Below, one piece after another: positions 30,893 through 40,277 of a DNA stretch of 40,277 nucleotides (positions are counted from its first letter, which is position 1; each line of letters starts with the position of its first letter). The stretch lies in contig JANXPR010000101.1 of NCBI GenBank assembly GCA_025357215.1, positions 1-40,277 on the forward strand, in the 5' to 3' direction. Below the pieces are notes generated by a model. It saw only the letters and a program-made list of their open reading frames with translations. It did no database searches and was not told where the DNA came from. Both the position numbers and the translations under genes were made by a program. Source of the stretch: Acidobacteriaceae bacterium. GTDB lineage: Bacteria; Acidobacteriota; Terriglobia; Terriglobales; Acidobacteriaceae.

Positions 30893-31137
30893 CGTGGTTG
30901 CTACCTCTGCTGCCGCGGCGGAAGGCATATCTCATAGCCCCCTATTATTATCAGTTCTACTTTACGTCAAAAGATAAATATATATACAGCAGTAACAGCA
31001 GATACCTGAGGAAAAATGGGAATCAGGAACAACATCTTTCGTCTCAGCCTGCTGACCGCTATCAGGCGTCTGCAATTCTAAACCGGACGGAGCAAAGTGC
31101 GCTGCAAGAAAAGACTGGTCATTGGATTAGCGCATCG

Positions 31138-31177
31138 TTTTGCACAGTTTCCACAGATGATTCACAGGGCGTACACA
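31138..31177. promoter_or_regulatory. DnaA-box-like array between dnaA and dnaN (oriC candidate)
   Basis: TTTTGCACA (fits TTWTNCACA), GTTTCCACA, TGATTCACA, GCGTACACA in the same orientation, ends spaced 9, 11 and 11 bp; AT-rich AAAAGATAAATATATATA near 30970. Confidence 0.5.
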
Positions 31178-31220
31178 AGGAAAAGCCGGTTGTACAGTGG
31201 ATTATCCGGCCAGCCGCCCC

Positions 31221-32612
31221 CTAGTTGTTCAAGACCTCAGTCAGTTTATTGAGCAAACGGACCAGATCTTTGTCGGACTGGCGTTGTCCTTCTATCTTGT
31301 CCACAGAGTGCATCACCGTGGTGTGGTGCTTGCCGCCAAATTGCCGTCCGATTTCCGGCAGCGACGCTTCCGTCATCTGCTTGGCCAGGTACATGGCAAT
31401 CTGCCGTGGGAATACGATCGCCCGGGAATTGCTCTTGGCCTTGATCTCCGCTACCCGGAGTCCGAATTGTTCCGCCACGGCCTTCTGAATGGAATCAATG
31501 GTGATCTTGCGGGCCTGCGAGTCAATAAAGTTCTTGAGGACCTGCTGGGCGGTCACCAAATTCACTTCAGCGCCAGTCAACGAGCAGTAAGCGATCAGGC
31601 GGATCAACGCGCCTTCCAGTTCACGGACGTTGGTGCGGACGTTGGACGCAATGTACAGAGCCAGGTCGGTAGTAAGCGACACGCGCTCCGACTGGGCTTT
31701 CTTTTGCAGAATGGCTACTTTGGTTTCCAGGTCCGGTGGCTGAATGTCGGCGATCAAGCCCCATTCAAACCGCGAACGCAGGCGGTCTTCCACGCCGGCC
31801 AGCTCTTTTGGCGGACGGTCACTGGCGATTACGATCTGCTTCATTGACTCGTGCAATGCGTTGAAAGTATGGAAGAACTCTTCTTGGGTCCGCTCTTTCT
31901 GCGCCAGGAACTGGATGTCGTCGATCAGCAGTACGTCCACGTTGCGGAACTTGTCGCGGAAGCTGGTCATCCGGTCATAGCGCAGCGAATTAATCATCTC
32001 ATTAGTGAACTTTTCGCTGGAGAGATAACAGATAGCCGCTTGCGGCTGGCGGCGCTTCACTTCATGTCCAATGGCCTGCATCAGATGGGTCTTGCCCATG
32101 CCGACGCCGCCGTACAGGAAGAGCGGGTTGTAAGCCTTGGAAGGACGCTCAGCCACGGCCTGCGCGGCTGCGTGGGCAAACTGGTTGCCGGCGCCGATGA
32201 CAAATGCGTCAAAGGTGTAACGCGGATTCAGTTGCGCGGCGGAGTCCCAATCAAAGCGCTGCTGCTTGCCGGTGTTACCGGGGCCGCTGGGCACGGAGAC
32301 AGGGGCGAATCCGCCGTCGGGACGCACTGGAGGGACGGACGGGTCTTCTTCCGCGGTGACGAACTTAACTTCCTGGTATTCCGGAGCCTGTTCGTCCATG
32401 GCTTCCTGGATGAGATCGCCGAACTTGTCGCCGATGTGATGGAACTCGCCGGTGGGGACACGTACAAAGATCACTTCTCCGCTCGTGTGGCTGAAGCGCG
32501 TGGGCTTGAGCCAGGTGTCAAACGAATGCCGGCTGATTTTCTTTTCCAGTGCCGCCAGGATTCGGAGCCACGGGTTCGCTGTTGCGGTAACGGTCGCAGT
32601 AGATAGTGACAT
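31221..32612 (-). CDS. dnaA: Chromosomal replication initiator protein DnaA
   Basis: NPRYTFDAFVIGAGNQFAHAAAQAVAERPSKAYNPLFLYGGVGMGKTHLMQAIGHEV...LPEIGRQFGGKHHTTVMHSVDKIE. Confidence 0.99.
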   Translation of the reverse strand: MSLSTATVTATANPWLRILAALEKKISRHSFDTWLKPTRFSHTSGEVIFVRVPTGEFHHIGDKFGDLIQEAMDEQAPEYQEVKFVTAEEDPSVPPVRPDGGFAPVSVPSGPGNTGKQQRFDWDSAAQLNPRYTFDAFVIGAGNQFAHAAAQAVAERPSKAYNPLFLYGGVGMGKTHLMQAIGHEVKRRQPQAAICYLSSEKFTNEMINSLRYDRMTSFRDKFRNVDVLLIDDIQFLAQKERTQEEFFHTFNALHESMKQIVIASDRPPKELAGVEDRLRSRFEWGLIADIQPPDLETKVAILQKKAQSERVSLTTDLALYIASNVRTNVRELEGALIRLIAYCSLTGAEVNLVTAQQVLKNFIDSQARKITIDSIQKAVAEQFGLRVAEIKAKSNSRAIVFPRQIAMYLAKQMTEASLPEIGRQFGGKHHTTVMHSVDKIEGQRQSDKDLVRLLNKLTEVLNN

Positions 32613-33158
32613 GCCTGAGTTGTTTTCCTAATTGCGGGCCGGCCAGGGACCCGTCCTTGAACTTTTCATGACCGATGTGCGCTGCATTGGGCGTGACTAA
32701 GCAGTTGAACACATAGTCGTGCAATCAACTTTTTCTAGACTGGAGGGCATACTAGCACGAACGTTTCACTCGTGGTGTGCGCGCGAATACTTTTTTGAAA
32801 TTTTTTTTCGCGTGTGACTCGCGGTGAATGCAATTCGCCGAACAGCGCGTTGTAATTGCCGCAAACGTGGTGCAAAAAATCTTCGTGCATGAAGTTTTTC
32901 TCAGTGAAACGTTCTCTTTCGCACGCAGCTCACACGCGTAGTGTGTAAAGACTCGCGCGCACGAGCGCAAACATGACCAAAGTCCATTGGCCAAAATATT
33001 TTTGCCGCATGATCGTTCCCAATGATGCCGCCGTGCATGATTAAGAGGTGGTCGGCTTGTTTCAGTCAGAGGAGTAGCGCAAAAAGGCCGGATTCCTTTA
33101 TACTTGTTGTTTGCCCAGCGCAATCAAATTTCCCTTAAAGTAGGAGCGCCGTAATTCA

Positions 33159-33314
33159 ATGCCTAAGCGCACGTTTCAACCTAACCGTCGTCACCGTTCC
33201 AAGGTGCACGGTTTTCGCACACGTATGAAAACAAAGAGCGGACGCGCGGTTCTTTCACGCCGTCGCGCCAAAGGCCGGAAGCGCGTTTCCGTGAAACCCG
33301 GATTCCGGGAGTAG
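33159..33314 (+). CDS. rpmH: 50S ribosomal protein L34 (not in ORF track)
   Basis: [51 protein letters not shown]. Confidence 0.97.
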   Translation: MPKRTFQPNRRHRSKVHGFRTRMKTKSGRAVLSRRRAKGRKRVSVKPGFRE

Positions 33315-33334
33315 ACTTTCCTTCGGGACGAAAC

Positions 33335-33727
33335 ATGTTGTGCCCTGCCGTGAGCAATCTTCAGAACCCATCTTTGCGGAACTTTCCCAGGGGTTCGCGG
33401 CTGCTTAAGCACGCGGACTTTCAAGCTGTGTACCAGCAGGGTAAGAAACACTTTTCCGGCAATGTTGCGGCCTTTTATCGTGAACGCAGTGAAGGTTCCG
33501 GTTCGCGCGTGGGATTTACCGTAAGCAAAGCGCTCGGAGGCGCCGTGGAGCGCAATCGGATTCGCCGCCGGATGCGCGCCGCCGTACAGCGCCATCTTAC
33601 GCAACTCGTTAAACCGCTGGATGTGGTGCTGCATCCGCGCAAGGCAGTGATTGCCATGGATTTTGGAAAGCTGGATGCCGAGATCGGGCAACTGTTTGCC
33701 GCCATCCAGAAAGGCAGGGGTCGATGA
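33335..33727 (+). CDS. rnpA: Ribonuclease P protein component
   Basis: [22 protein letters not shown]...[30 protein letters not shown]. Confidence 0.95.
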   Translation: MLCPAVSNLQNPSLRNFPRGSRLLKHADFQAVYQQGKKHFSGNVAAFYRERSEGSGSRVGFTVSKALGGAVERNRIRRRMRAAVQRHLTQLVKPLDVVLHPRKAVIAMDFGKLDAEIGQLFAAIQKGRGR

Positions 33728-33966
33728 AGACGTGGCCGGAAGTCCTGCTCAAGTTCTATAAACGATTGATTTCACCGTTCCTGCCGGCCAGTTGCCGTTA
33801 CGTTCCAACTTGCTCAGAATATGCCGCGGAAGCAGTGGCTCGTCACGGGATCCTGCGCGGCGTGGCCCTGGCTTCCTGGCGGCTGGTGCGTTGTAATCCT
33901 TTTGTGCGCGGCGGCTTTGACCCGGTGCCGCAGAAACCGGCGCTGCAAAAAGATTCGCCGAACTAA
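33724..33966 (+). CDS. yidD: Membrane protein insertion efficiency factor YidD
   Basis: [59 protein letters not shown]. Confidence 0.97.
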   Translation: MKTWPEVLLKFYKRLISPFLPASCRYVPTCSEYAAEAVARHGILRGVALASWRLVRCNPFVRGGFDPVPQKPALQKDSPN

Positions 33967-33998
33967 CATTCGCTGTACCGAGAATTGAGAACATCCCC

Positions 33999-35786
33999 TT
34001 GACCGAATATCGCAATCCTCAACAAGACCCCGGCTCAGAAAAAAAGATGATGCTGGCCTTTGTGGTTGTTTTTGGCCTCATCCTCGCGCTGCAATATGTT
34101 TTGCCGAAGCCCGCGACTCCTAAGTCCCAACCGGAACAAACGCAAAGCCAGAACGCGGCGCCGCAACCGACGCAAACTTCGCCGGCGGCAGCAACATCAT
34201 CGGGGCCCGTGGCTGCGGTCCAGAACAAACCAACCGCACCGGCTGCCGCGCCTGCGATTCCGGTGAAAGTTGCCGCGGACGAAACGGAATCTGTTCTGGA
34301 AAACGATTTCTACCGGATTACGTTCACCAACCGCGGCGCGCAGGTGAAGTCCTGGCTGCTAAAGAATTTTAAGGACGAAAAAGGCAATCCGCTGAACCTG
34401 GTGAATCCCATTGCAGCGCAGACGCTGGGATTTCCGCTCTCCTTTTATACGTACAACGCGGACTTGACCAAGAAACTCAACGAAGGCCTGTACTTAGCCA
34501 GCGCCACCGGCACCGTGGCCGCGCATGATTCACTCACGTTTGAATTTTCTGACGGCACAACTACCGCCCGCAAAACCTTCCGCGCGGACGAGAAATATTC
34601 CCTCAGCATCGAGACGGAAGTCGAAAATAACGGCCTGCGCGTGCAGGCGCTTCCAAAATGGCCGGGCGGACTTGGCGACCAGATCACCACATCCTCATAC
34701 GGTTTTAGCAGCCTGGTCTGGCGCCGGGACGGCAGCATCGAGCGCAAGTCGCCGACTTCCGGCTTCTTCCTGACCGGGAAAAAATGGGTGGTAGGCGGAG
34801 ACACCGTGCAGGGGCCTTTTGAATGGGCCGGAACAGTGGACCAGTATTTTGCCGCCGTGTTCATGCCGGAATCAGCCAAGGACACGGCCTTGGTCACGCT
34901 GAATAGTCAAGTTGAAATTCCCAAGAACGCCGCCAGCCCCAACGATGGTAAAGACAAAGTTTCGGTTCTGGGTCTGGCCTTCGGCAATACCTCCGGCCTT
35001 ACGCGCACTCGCCTTTATGTTGGCCCCAAAGCCGTGGACGTACTGGAAACCACGCAAGCCCAGGCCGGCACCGATCTGCGCGGCATCCTCGACTTTGGCA
35101 CTTTCAGCTTTATTGCCCGCCCGCTCTTCCTCTGGCTGAAATGGACGCACGAACACTGGATCCCCAATTGGGGCTGGGCCATCGCGTTCCTGACATTGAT
35201 TATCACCATGGCTCTGCTGCCATTACGCATCTCCGGCATGAAGTCGCAGTTGAAGATGCAGAAGATCCAGCCGCAGATGAAAGCCATCCAGGAAAAATAC
35301 AAGCGCTACAGCATGACCGATCCGCGCAAGGCGGACATGCAGAAAGAAATGTCCGAGCTCTATAAGCGCGAAGGCGTGAACCCCGTGGGCGGATGTTTCC
35401 CCATGCTGTTGCAGATGCCGTTCCTTATCGCCTTCTACTCCATGCTGGGGAACTCGATTGAACTGCGCCAGGCTTCGTGGCTGTGGATCAAGGATCTTTC
35501 CGCACCGGACCCGATTCACGCGCTGCCGATTCTGATCATCATCACCATGTTCCTGACGCAGAAAACCATGCCCCAGGCCGGCATGGATCCGGCGCAGCAG
35601 AAGATCCTGAACCTGATGGGCCCGCTCATGATGGGCTACATCAGCTGGTTCTTTGCTTCCGGATTGTGCGTTTACTGGGCCATCAGCAACGTGCTGGGTT
35701 ATGTGCAGCAAGTGGTGATCAACCGGTCTGAACTGGGGCAGCAAGTGCGCAAAAGCATGGACCGACGAGCTACCCGTAAGAAGTGA
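33999..35786 (+). CDS. yidC: Membrane protein insertase YidC
   Basis: YRITFTNRGAQVKSWLLKNF...GCFPMLLQMPFLIAFYSMLGNSIELRQASWLWIKDLSAPDP; TTG start. Confidence 0.97.
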   Translation: MTEYRNPQQDPGSEKKMMLAFVVVFGLILALQYVLPKPATPKSQPEQTQSQNAAPQPTQTSPAAATSSGPVAAVQNKPTAPAAAPAIPVKVAADETESVLENDFYRITFTNRGAQVKSWLLKNFKDEKGNPLNLVNPIAAQTLGFPLSFYTYNADLTKKLNEGLYLASATGTVAAHDSLTFEFSDGTTTARKTFRADEKYSLSIETEVENNGLRVQALPKWPGGLGDQITTSSYGFSSLVWRRDGSIERKSPTSGFFLTGKKWVVGGDTVQGPFEWAGTVDQYFAAVFMPESAKDTALVTLNSQVEIPKNAASPNDGKDKVSVLGLAFGNTSGLTRTRLYVGPKAVDVLETTQAQAGTDLRGILDFGTFSFIARPLFLWLKWTHEHWIPNWGWAIAFLTLIITMALLPLRISGMKSQLKMQKIQPQMKAIQEKYKRYSMTDPRKADMQKEMSELYKREGVNPVGGCFPMLLQMPFLIAFYSMLGNSIELRQASWLWIKDLSAPDPIHALPILIIITMFLTQKTMPQAGMDPAQQKILNLMGPLMMGYISWFFASGLCVYWAISNVLGYVQQVVINRSELGQQVRKSMDRRATRKK

Positions 35787-35823
35787 CCGGGCCTATAATT
35801 TAGAGCGATGGGGAAGAGAGTAG

Positions 35824-36348
35824 ATGCTTCAAGATAAAGTCGCCTCGGCAAAAAAGATTGACGCCCTTTTGAAGAACACCATCGCTTCTGGCGGCTTCCG
35901 CTTGAAGTACCGCATCACCGTAAACCCTCCGGTTCCGGAAGGCGGCGCGGACGAAGTCCCCGACATCCTTGTCGAATTCGCCGGTCCAGACAGCGACTTG
36001 GTTCTGGAACGCGGCGGAGAGTTGCTGCGCTCCTTTGAAACCATTGCCCACGAATCCTTGCGGCTGCATGGCGAAGAGCATGACCGCATTTCTTTTGACT
36101 GCAAGGGCTACCGCGCCGCACGCCAACAGGAATTGAAAATGGGCGCGCAGGTGGCGGCGGAAAAAGTTCTCCGCTCCGGTGTGCCGTATTCTTTTGCGCC
36201 GATGTCGTCCCGCGAGCGCCGCCTGGTGCATCTGGTCTTCCGCGACCATGAATCCCTCACCACGCAGAGCGAAGGCGAAGGCGGCCGTCGCTACGTGGTT
36301 CTCTATCCTAAGGACTACAAACCACCCAAGCCGATGCGCCGGCGATAA
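35824..36348 (+). CDS. jag: Jag/KhpB-like R3H-domain RNA-binding protein
   Basis: SSRERRLVHLVFRDHESLTTQSEGEGGRRYVVLYPKD; position after yidC. Confidence 0.9.
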   Translation: MLQDKVASAKKIDALLKNTIASGGFRLKYRITVNPPVPEGGADEVPDILVEFAGPDSDLVLERGGELLRSFETIAHESLRLHGEEHDRISFDCKGYRAARQQELKMGAQVAAEKVLRSGVPYSFAPMSSRERRLVHLVFRDHESLTTQSEGEGGRRYVVLYPKDYKPPKPMRRR

Positions 36349-36384
36349 GCTGTTTCAGTTTAGAATCCATACACCGATTTTTTT

Positions 36385-36483
36385 AAGCGCGAGGCCGACT
36401 TGCGCGCCGAGCTGCGCAAAGTAAGCGCAGGACGCCGCCTTTGCGGACTCGATGTCGCCCGGGCAATCTTCGAGCGAAGCGAC
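36385..36483 (+). repeat. Divergent fourth copy of the ~100-bp dispersed repeat
   Basis: AAGCGCGAGGCCGACTTGCGCGCCGAGC...GAGCGAAGCGAC, same length and similar ends. Confidence 0.45.
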
Positions 36484-36507
36484 AAAATCGAAAGAGGATC
36501 TCAACGA

Positions 36508-37341
36508 ATGTCCACAACCGTGAAAATGCTCAGTGAAGTTCCCATCTTTGAGCTCATGGATGAAGAAGAACACGAAGCGCTGGCTGACATGATGGACTGC
36601 CAGGACTTTCCTGAAGGCTCTTTCCTCTTCAACTATGGCGATGCCGGCGGCAAAATCTATATCCTGCGTAGCGGCCGCGTGGAAGTTTACGTGGAGAGCA
36701 CGGAAGGCCAGAAGATCGTGCTGGCGGAAAACGAACACGGCGAAGTTGTTGGTGAACTTTCCTTCCTCGACGGCGGCCCGCGAACGGCGAATTGTGTTGC
36801 CCGGGAAGACACCCAGGTCCTTACCCTGCATCGCGAACGGCTGCTAGAGTTCATTGACAAGCATCCGCACGCAGCCATGGACCTGCTCACCGCCGTGGGC
36901 CGGCGCCTGCGGCTCACCGACGAGCTGCTGCGCACGCAGGTTTCCCGCAACGTGAACGAAGAAGAAGAAGAGATGATGACCCTGGGCGAACGCGTGGCCG
37001 ATAAAGTGGCCAGCTTCGGCGGGTCGTGGACGTTTATCAGCATCTTTGGCGTAGTCATGCTGATCTGGGTCTTGTTGAATACCTCCGCCCTTTTCCGGAA
37101 CCATTTCGATCCTTATCCGTATATCTTGTTGAACCTGTTTCTTTCCATGACGGCGGCAATCCAGGCTCCGGTGATCATGATGTCGCAGAACCGGCAGTCG
37201 GCTAAAGACCGCTTGCGGACGGAAATGGATTACCAGGTAAACCTGAAAGCCGAAATGGAAGTAGCGCATCTGCACCGCAAGATTGACCACTTGTACGAGC
37301 GGCTGGAAGAACACTGGTCGCGGCTGGAAAACGGCAAGTAG
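36508..37341 (+). CDS. Cyclic-nucleotide-binding domain fused to DUF1003 membrane domain
   Basis: FPEGSFLFNYGDAGGKIYILRSGRVEVYV...GEVVGELSFLDGGPRTANCVA then VASFGGSWTFISIFGVVMLIWVLLNT...FDPYPYILLNLFLSMTAAIQAPVIMMSQNRQSAKDR. Confidence 0.9.
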   Translation: MSTTVKMLSEVPIFELMDEEEHEALADMMDCQDFPEGSFLFNYGDAGGKIYILRSGRVEVYVESTEGQKIVLAENEHGEVVGELSFLDGGPRTANCVAREDTQVLTLHRERLLEFIDKHPHAAMDLLTAVGRRLRLTDELLRTQVSRNVNEEEEEMMTLGERVADKVASFGGSWTFISIFGVVMLIWVLLNTSALFRNHFDPYPYILLNLFLSMTAAIQAPVIMMSQNRQSAKDRLRTEMDYQVNLKAEMEVAHLHRKIDHLYERLEEHWSRLENGK

Positions 37342-37387
37342 TTAGTGATCGACGGGATTTTGGCTTTAGCCGCCTGCCCAAACCGCT

Positions 37388-38743
37388 GTGAACCTTGATG
37401 ACACTATCGTCGCCATTGCCACTCCGCCCGGACGCGGCGGCATTGGCATGGTACGACTCTCCGGACCGGAAGCCCAGACGATTGCGTCCGTTATGCTGCG
37501 CCTGAAGCACCCGCTTGAAGCCGGACGCGCAATCTTCGGGGAACTCATCGAACCCGATTCCGGCGAACGCATCGACGAAGCCGTGGTCACTTTCTTTGCC
37601 AAACCACATTCCTATACAGCTGACGATGTAATTGAAATCTCCGCCCACGGATCGCCCGTGGTATTGCGTCACGTTCTCGAGCTGGCCATTGCGCGCGGCG
37701 CTCGGCTGGCCGAGCCCGGCGAATTCACCATGCGGGCGTTTCTTAACGGACGCATCGATCTAACGCAGGCAGAAGCTGTCCGCGACCTGATTGAATCGCA
37801 AACGTTGTATCAAGCCAAGGTGGCCGCGCAGCAGCTGGAAGGCGCGCTGTCGAAGCGGCTTCAGCCGGTCAAGAGGAAACTCGTCGAGCTCATTGCCATT
37901 ATGGAAGCCGGCATTGATTTTGCGGAGGACGACGTATCGGTGATGCCCGCGGAAGAAATTCGTCAACGCGTCAATGCCATTCAGCAGCCGCTGGAACAGC
38001 TGCGCGCCAGCTTTGCGTACGGCAAGCTGGTACATGAAGGACTGACGCTGGCTATCGTCGGCCGGCCCAACGTGGGCAAATCGAGTTTGTTCAACCGGCT
38101 GGTCGAGCGCGAGCGGGCTATTGTGACCGCCACTCCCGGCACCACGCGCGATCTGGTCACGGAAACCGTGGCTCTGGGCGGCATTCCCATCAAACTGATT
38201 GACACCGCTGGCATCCGCCAATCCACGGACGAAGCCGAGAGCATCGGTATTCGCAAGTCATACGAAGCGCTGAGCGAAGCGGACATGGTGCTGGTAGTGC
38301 TGGACAGCACGCAGCCTATTTCCTCCGAAGACCAAGAACTGCTCGCAGCGTGCGCGGGCCGAAAGGCGTTGGCGGTAGCAAATAAGGCAGATATTTCCGG
38401 CATCATGAATCCAGTTCTCGATGGCCTGAAGGCATTTCCAACATCCGCGCTGACGGGCCAGGGCATTGACGCTCTGCGCGCGGAAATTCTCGCAACAGTT
38501 TCCGGACAAGCCGGGGCGGAGCAAGAGTCGGGATTTCTTACCAGCGTCCGCCACCAGAGATTGGTCGACGAATCCATTGCCAGCCTGGACGCCGCGCGCA
38601 TCGCGGTACAGAACAAGATTCCGCACGAGATGATCATGCTGGATCTTTACGGCGCGTTGCGTCCGCTGGACGCCGTCACCGGAGAGACCACGACGGACGA
38701 CATTCTGAATTTGATCTTCAGCAGTTTTTGTATAGGAAAATAG
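37388..38743 (+). CDS. mnmE: tRNA modification GTPase MnmE
   Basis: DTIVAIATPPGRGGIGMVRLSGPEA...GRPNVGKSSLFNRLVERERAIVTATPGTTRDL...IFSSFCIGK; GTG start. Confidence 0.98.
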   Translation: MNLDDTIVAIATPPGRGGIGMVRLSGPEAQTIASVMLRLKHPLEAGRAIFGELIEPDSGERIDEAVVTFFAKPHSYTADDVIEISAHGSPVVLRHVLELAIARGARLAEPGEFTMRAFLNGRIDLTQAEAVRDLIESQTLYQAKVAAQQLEGALSKRLQPVKRKLVELIAIMEAGIDFAEDDVSVMPAEEIRQRVNAIQQPLEQLRASFAYGKLVHEGLTLAIVGRPNVGKSSLFNRLVERERAIVTATPGTTRDLVTETVALGGIPIKLIDTAGIRQSTDEAESIGIRKSYEALSEADMVLVVLDSTQPISSEDQELLAACAGRKALAVANKADISGIMNPVLDGLKAFPTSALTGQGIDALRAEILATVSGQAGAEQESGFLTSVRHQRLVDESIASLDAARIAVQNKIPHEMIMLDLYGALRPLDAVTGETTTDDILNLIFSSFCIGK

Positions 38744-38745
38744 GG

Positions 38746-39378
38746 CTAACGGCCCGAGGCAGCCACGCTCACGCTCAGCACGCCGTCAATTTCCGCGATG
38801 TCTTCGCGGTAGCGCTGAAACGTGACGCCCGGTTCACCGCCGAAAGTATTGGCCAGGCGAAGTTCCTTAATAAGGAAACGGCGCAGGCCTTCGCGGCCGA
38901 TCTGCTCGTCGTAGGTGGCGCCCATCAGGTAATAGGGATGTCCGCGGAAAATCAGCACGGTCACCTGCTGGTGCTTGAGCGCGGCAATCACCGCGTCAAT
39001 GTTGGTGGGAGCGCCCGGCGTGAAGTGGATTTCCAGTTGCACGTGGCGTCCGTCATCCAGGACAAATTCTTTGTTCACCACCTCGGCGACTTTTTCCATG
39101 GAAGGCAGCGGGCTCACGCACAACTCGCCGTGGTTCAGGCGCATGATCCAGAAGCTCTGGTCCAGGGCCACGCCTTGGCGGGCGAACATGGTTTCAAGTC
39201 CGGCGGCCAGCGCCCAGTTCTCGCACTTTTGTTTCGCGGTGGCCACGGCGCCGGAGTTCAGGTCGGCGGTCTGGTCCGGGATGATCTGGAATGCCTGCTG
39301 CGGTTTTTTCTTGTCCAGGCCTTGGGTGAGTAGCGCGGCCAGAAAAACGAACGCGATGATGGAAATGAATTTCTTCAC
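38746..39378 (-). CDS. Secreted protein, possibly papain-like/C39-like cysteine peptidase fold
   Basis: Signal peptide; KQKCENWALAAGLETMF...VTVLIFRGHPYYLMGATYDEQ resembles a Q-x-C / H catalytic layout. Confidence 0.5.
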   Translation of the reverse strand: MKKFISIIAFVFLAALLTQGLDKKKPQQAFQIIPDQTADLNSGAVATAKQKCENWALAAGLETMFARQGVALDQSFWIMRLNHGELCVSPLPSMEKVAEVVNKEFVLDDGRHVQLEIHFTPGAPTNIDAVIAALKHQQVTVLIFRGHPYYLMGATYDEQIGREGLRRFLIKELRLANTFGGEPGVTFQRYREDIAEIDGVLSVSVAASGR

Positions 39379-39469
39379 TTAAGAGACAAGTTTAGCTCTG
39401 ATAGGCCTTGGTGCGGCTAGAGCTTTTGCCGTAGGTGCCGTTTGTGTAAAACGTATGGGGTCTAGCATT

Positions 39470-40051
39470 TCACTTCGCCAGGGCCGCCATGGCCTTACGG
39501 AACAGGACGTCAAAGCTTTCGCCGGACGTAGTCCCCAGCTTAGCCAGCGCCTTTTCCGCGAGCGGACGCTGATATCCCAGGTTGACGAGCGCGGAGACCA
39601 CGTCCTCTTCAATTGGTGTGACGGTGGCGACCCCGGCTGTTGCGCCGAAGGATTCCAGCTTGTCGCGCAGTTCCAGCACCATGCGTTCGGCGGTTTTTTT
39701 GCCGATGCCGGGAATGCGCGTAAGGGCCGGGATGTTGTTGCCGCGGATGGCCGCTACCATGGCGTCCGCCGACATGCCGGACAGGATCGTTACGGCCAGC
39801 TTGGGTCCAATGCCGCTTACGCCGATCAGCTTTTCGAAAAGCTGTTTTTCTTCCGCGCGGAGAAAGCCAAACAAGGCCAGCGCGTCTTCGCGAACGTGGG
39901 TATGGATGAACAACGCAACTTCCGCGCCGGGAGCGGGAAGATCGGAAAAAGTCGGGACGGTGATGTGGACGTCATACCCGACGCCGCCGGCCTCGATGAT
40001 GGCCTGGTTGGGATGCTTGGAGATCAGTCGTCCGCGAAGGTGTGCAATCAT
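39470..40051 (-). CDS. ruvA: Holliday junction branch migration protein RuvA
   Basis: MIAHLRGRLISKHPNQAIIEAGGVGYDVHITVPTF...LIGVSGIGPKLAVTILSGM...IPGIGKKTAERMVLELRDKL. Confidence 0.97.
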   Translation of the reverse strand: MIAHLRGRLISKHPNQAIIEAGGVGYDVHITVPTFSDLPAPGAEVALFIHTHVREDALALFGFLRAEEKQLFEKLIGVSGIGPKLAVTILSGMSADAMVAAIRGNNIPALTRIPGIGKKTAERMVLELRDKLESFGATAGVATVTPIEEDVVSALVNLGYQRPLAEKALAKLGTTSGESFDVLFRKAMAALAK

Positions 40052-40186
40052 TATTTTTGTTGTCGCTCCGCGACAAAACTACTCGAGACGCTTTTCCAGG
40101 CCATCATTCTTCAGCTCCTGCAGCAGCGCAGTTCTACTCTCCCAAATCCCGCCGCGCTTTTCTCCGCGCCTCCGTGGTAGGTTGTC

Positions 40187-40277
40187 TTAGCTCCTGCGTT
40201 TATAGAAAACGTTGAATTCAAATCCTGGATTCGCAGGGAAAATCTGCGCGATTTTTTTCAGACGTTCAGCCATGGCG
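40187..40277 (-). CDS. 3' end of a leftward gene or a short ORF
   Basis: ...MAERLKKIAQIFPANPGFEFNVFYKRRS* ending at 40187; upstream part lies outside the window. Confidence 0.3.
   Translation of the reverse strand, partial: AMAERLKKIAQIFPANPGFEFNVFYKRRS

Overview
The window looks like a chromosomal replication-origin neighbourhood from an Acidobacteria-like (Terriglobia-type) genome; that lineage call is inferred from gene content and intergenic repeat style and was not tested. Leftward (-) genes include obg (5' part), rpmA, rplU, cysK, gyrA, gyrB, dnaN and dnaA. Rightward (+) genes are rpmH-rnpA-yidD-yidC-jag-(cNMP/DUF1003)-mnmE, followed by ruvA on -. The best accessory region is 10.0-15.1 kb. 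It holds a complete IS1595/ISXO2-type element (10593-12626) with readable terminal inverted repeats, an 8-bp target duplication (CTTTTTTG) and two cargo ORFs. The element is inserted in codon 2 of a small HTH-like regulator gene, whose native start codon and tandem palindromic operators lie on the far side. Divergent to that regulator is an HD-domain (dGTPase/SAMHD1-like) gene whose conserved motifs are spread over shifted reading frames, and beyond it a consensus promoter reads into a repeat-bearing, ORF-less stretch (candidate ncRNA). Other points of interest: a ~100-bp dispersed repeat family (four copies), a retropepsin-like two-gene cassette, a DUF4145 gene abutting gyrB with zero spacing, an unlisted 42-aa secreted peptide gene, a DnaA-box-like array between dnaA and dnaN, and no recF at its usual place. 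All family calls come from reading the protein sequences; no database search was run.
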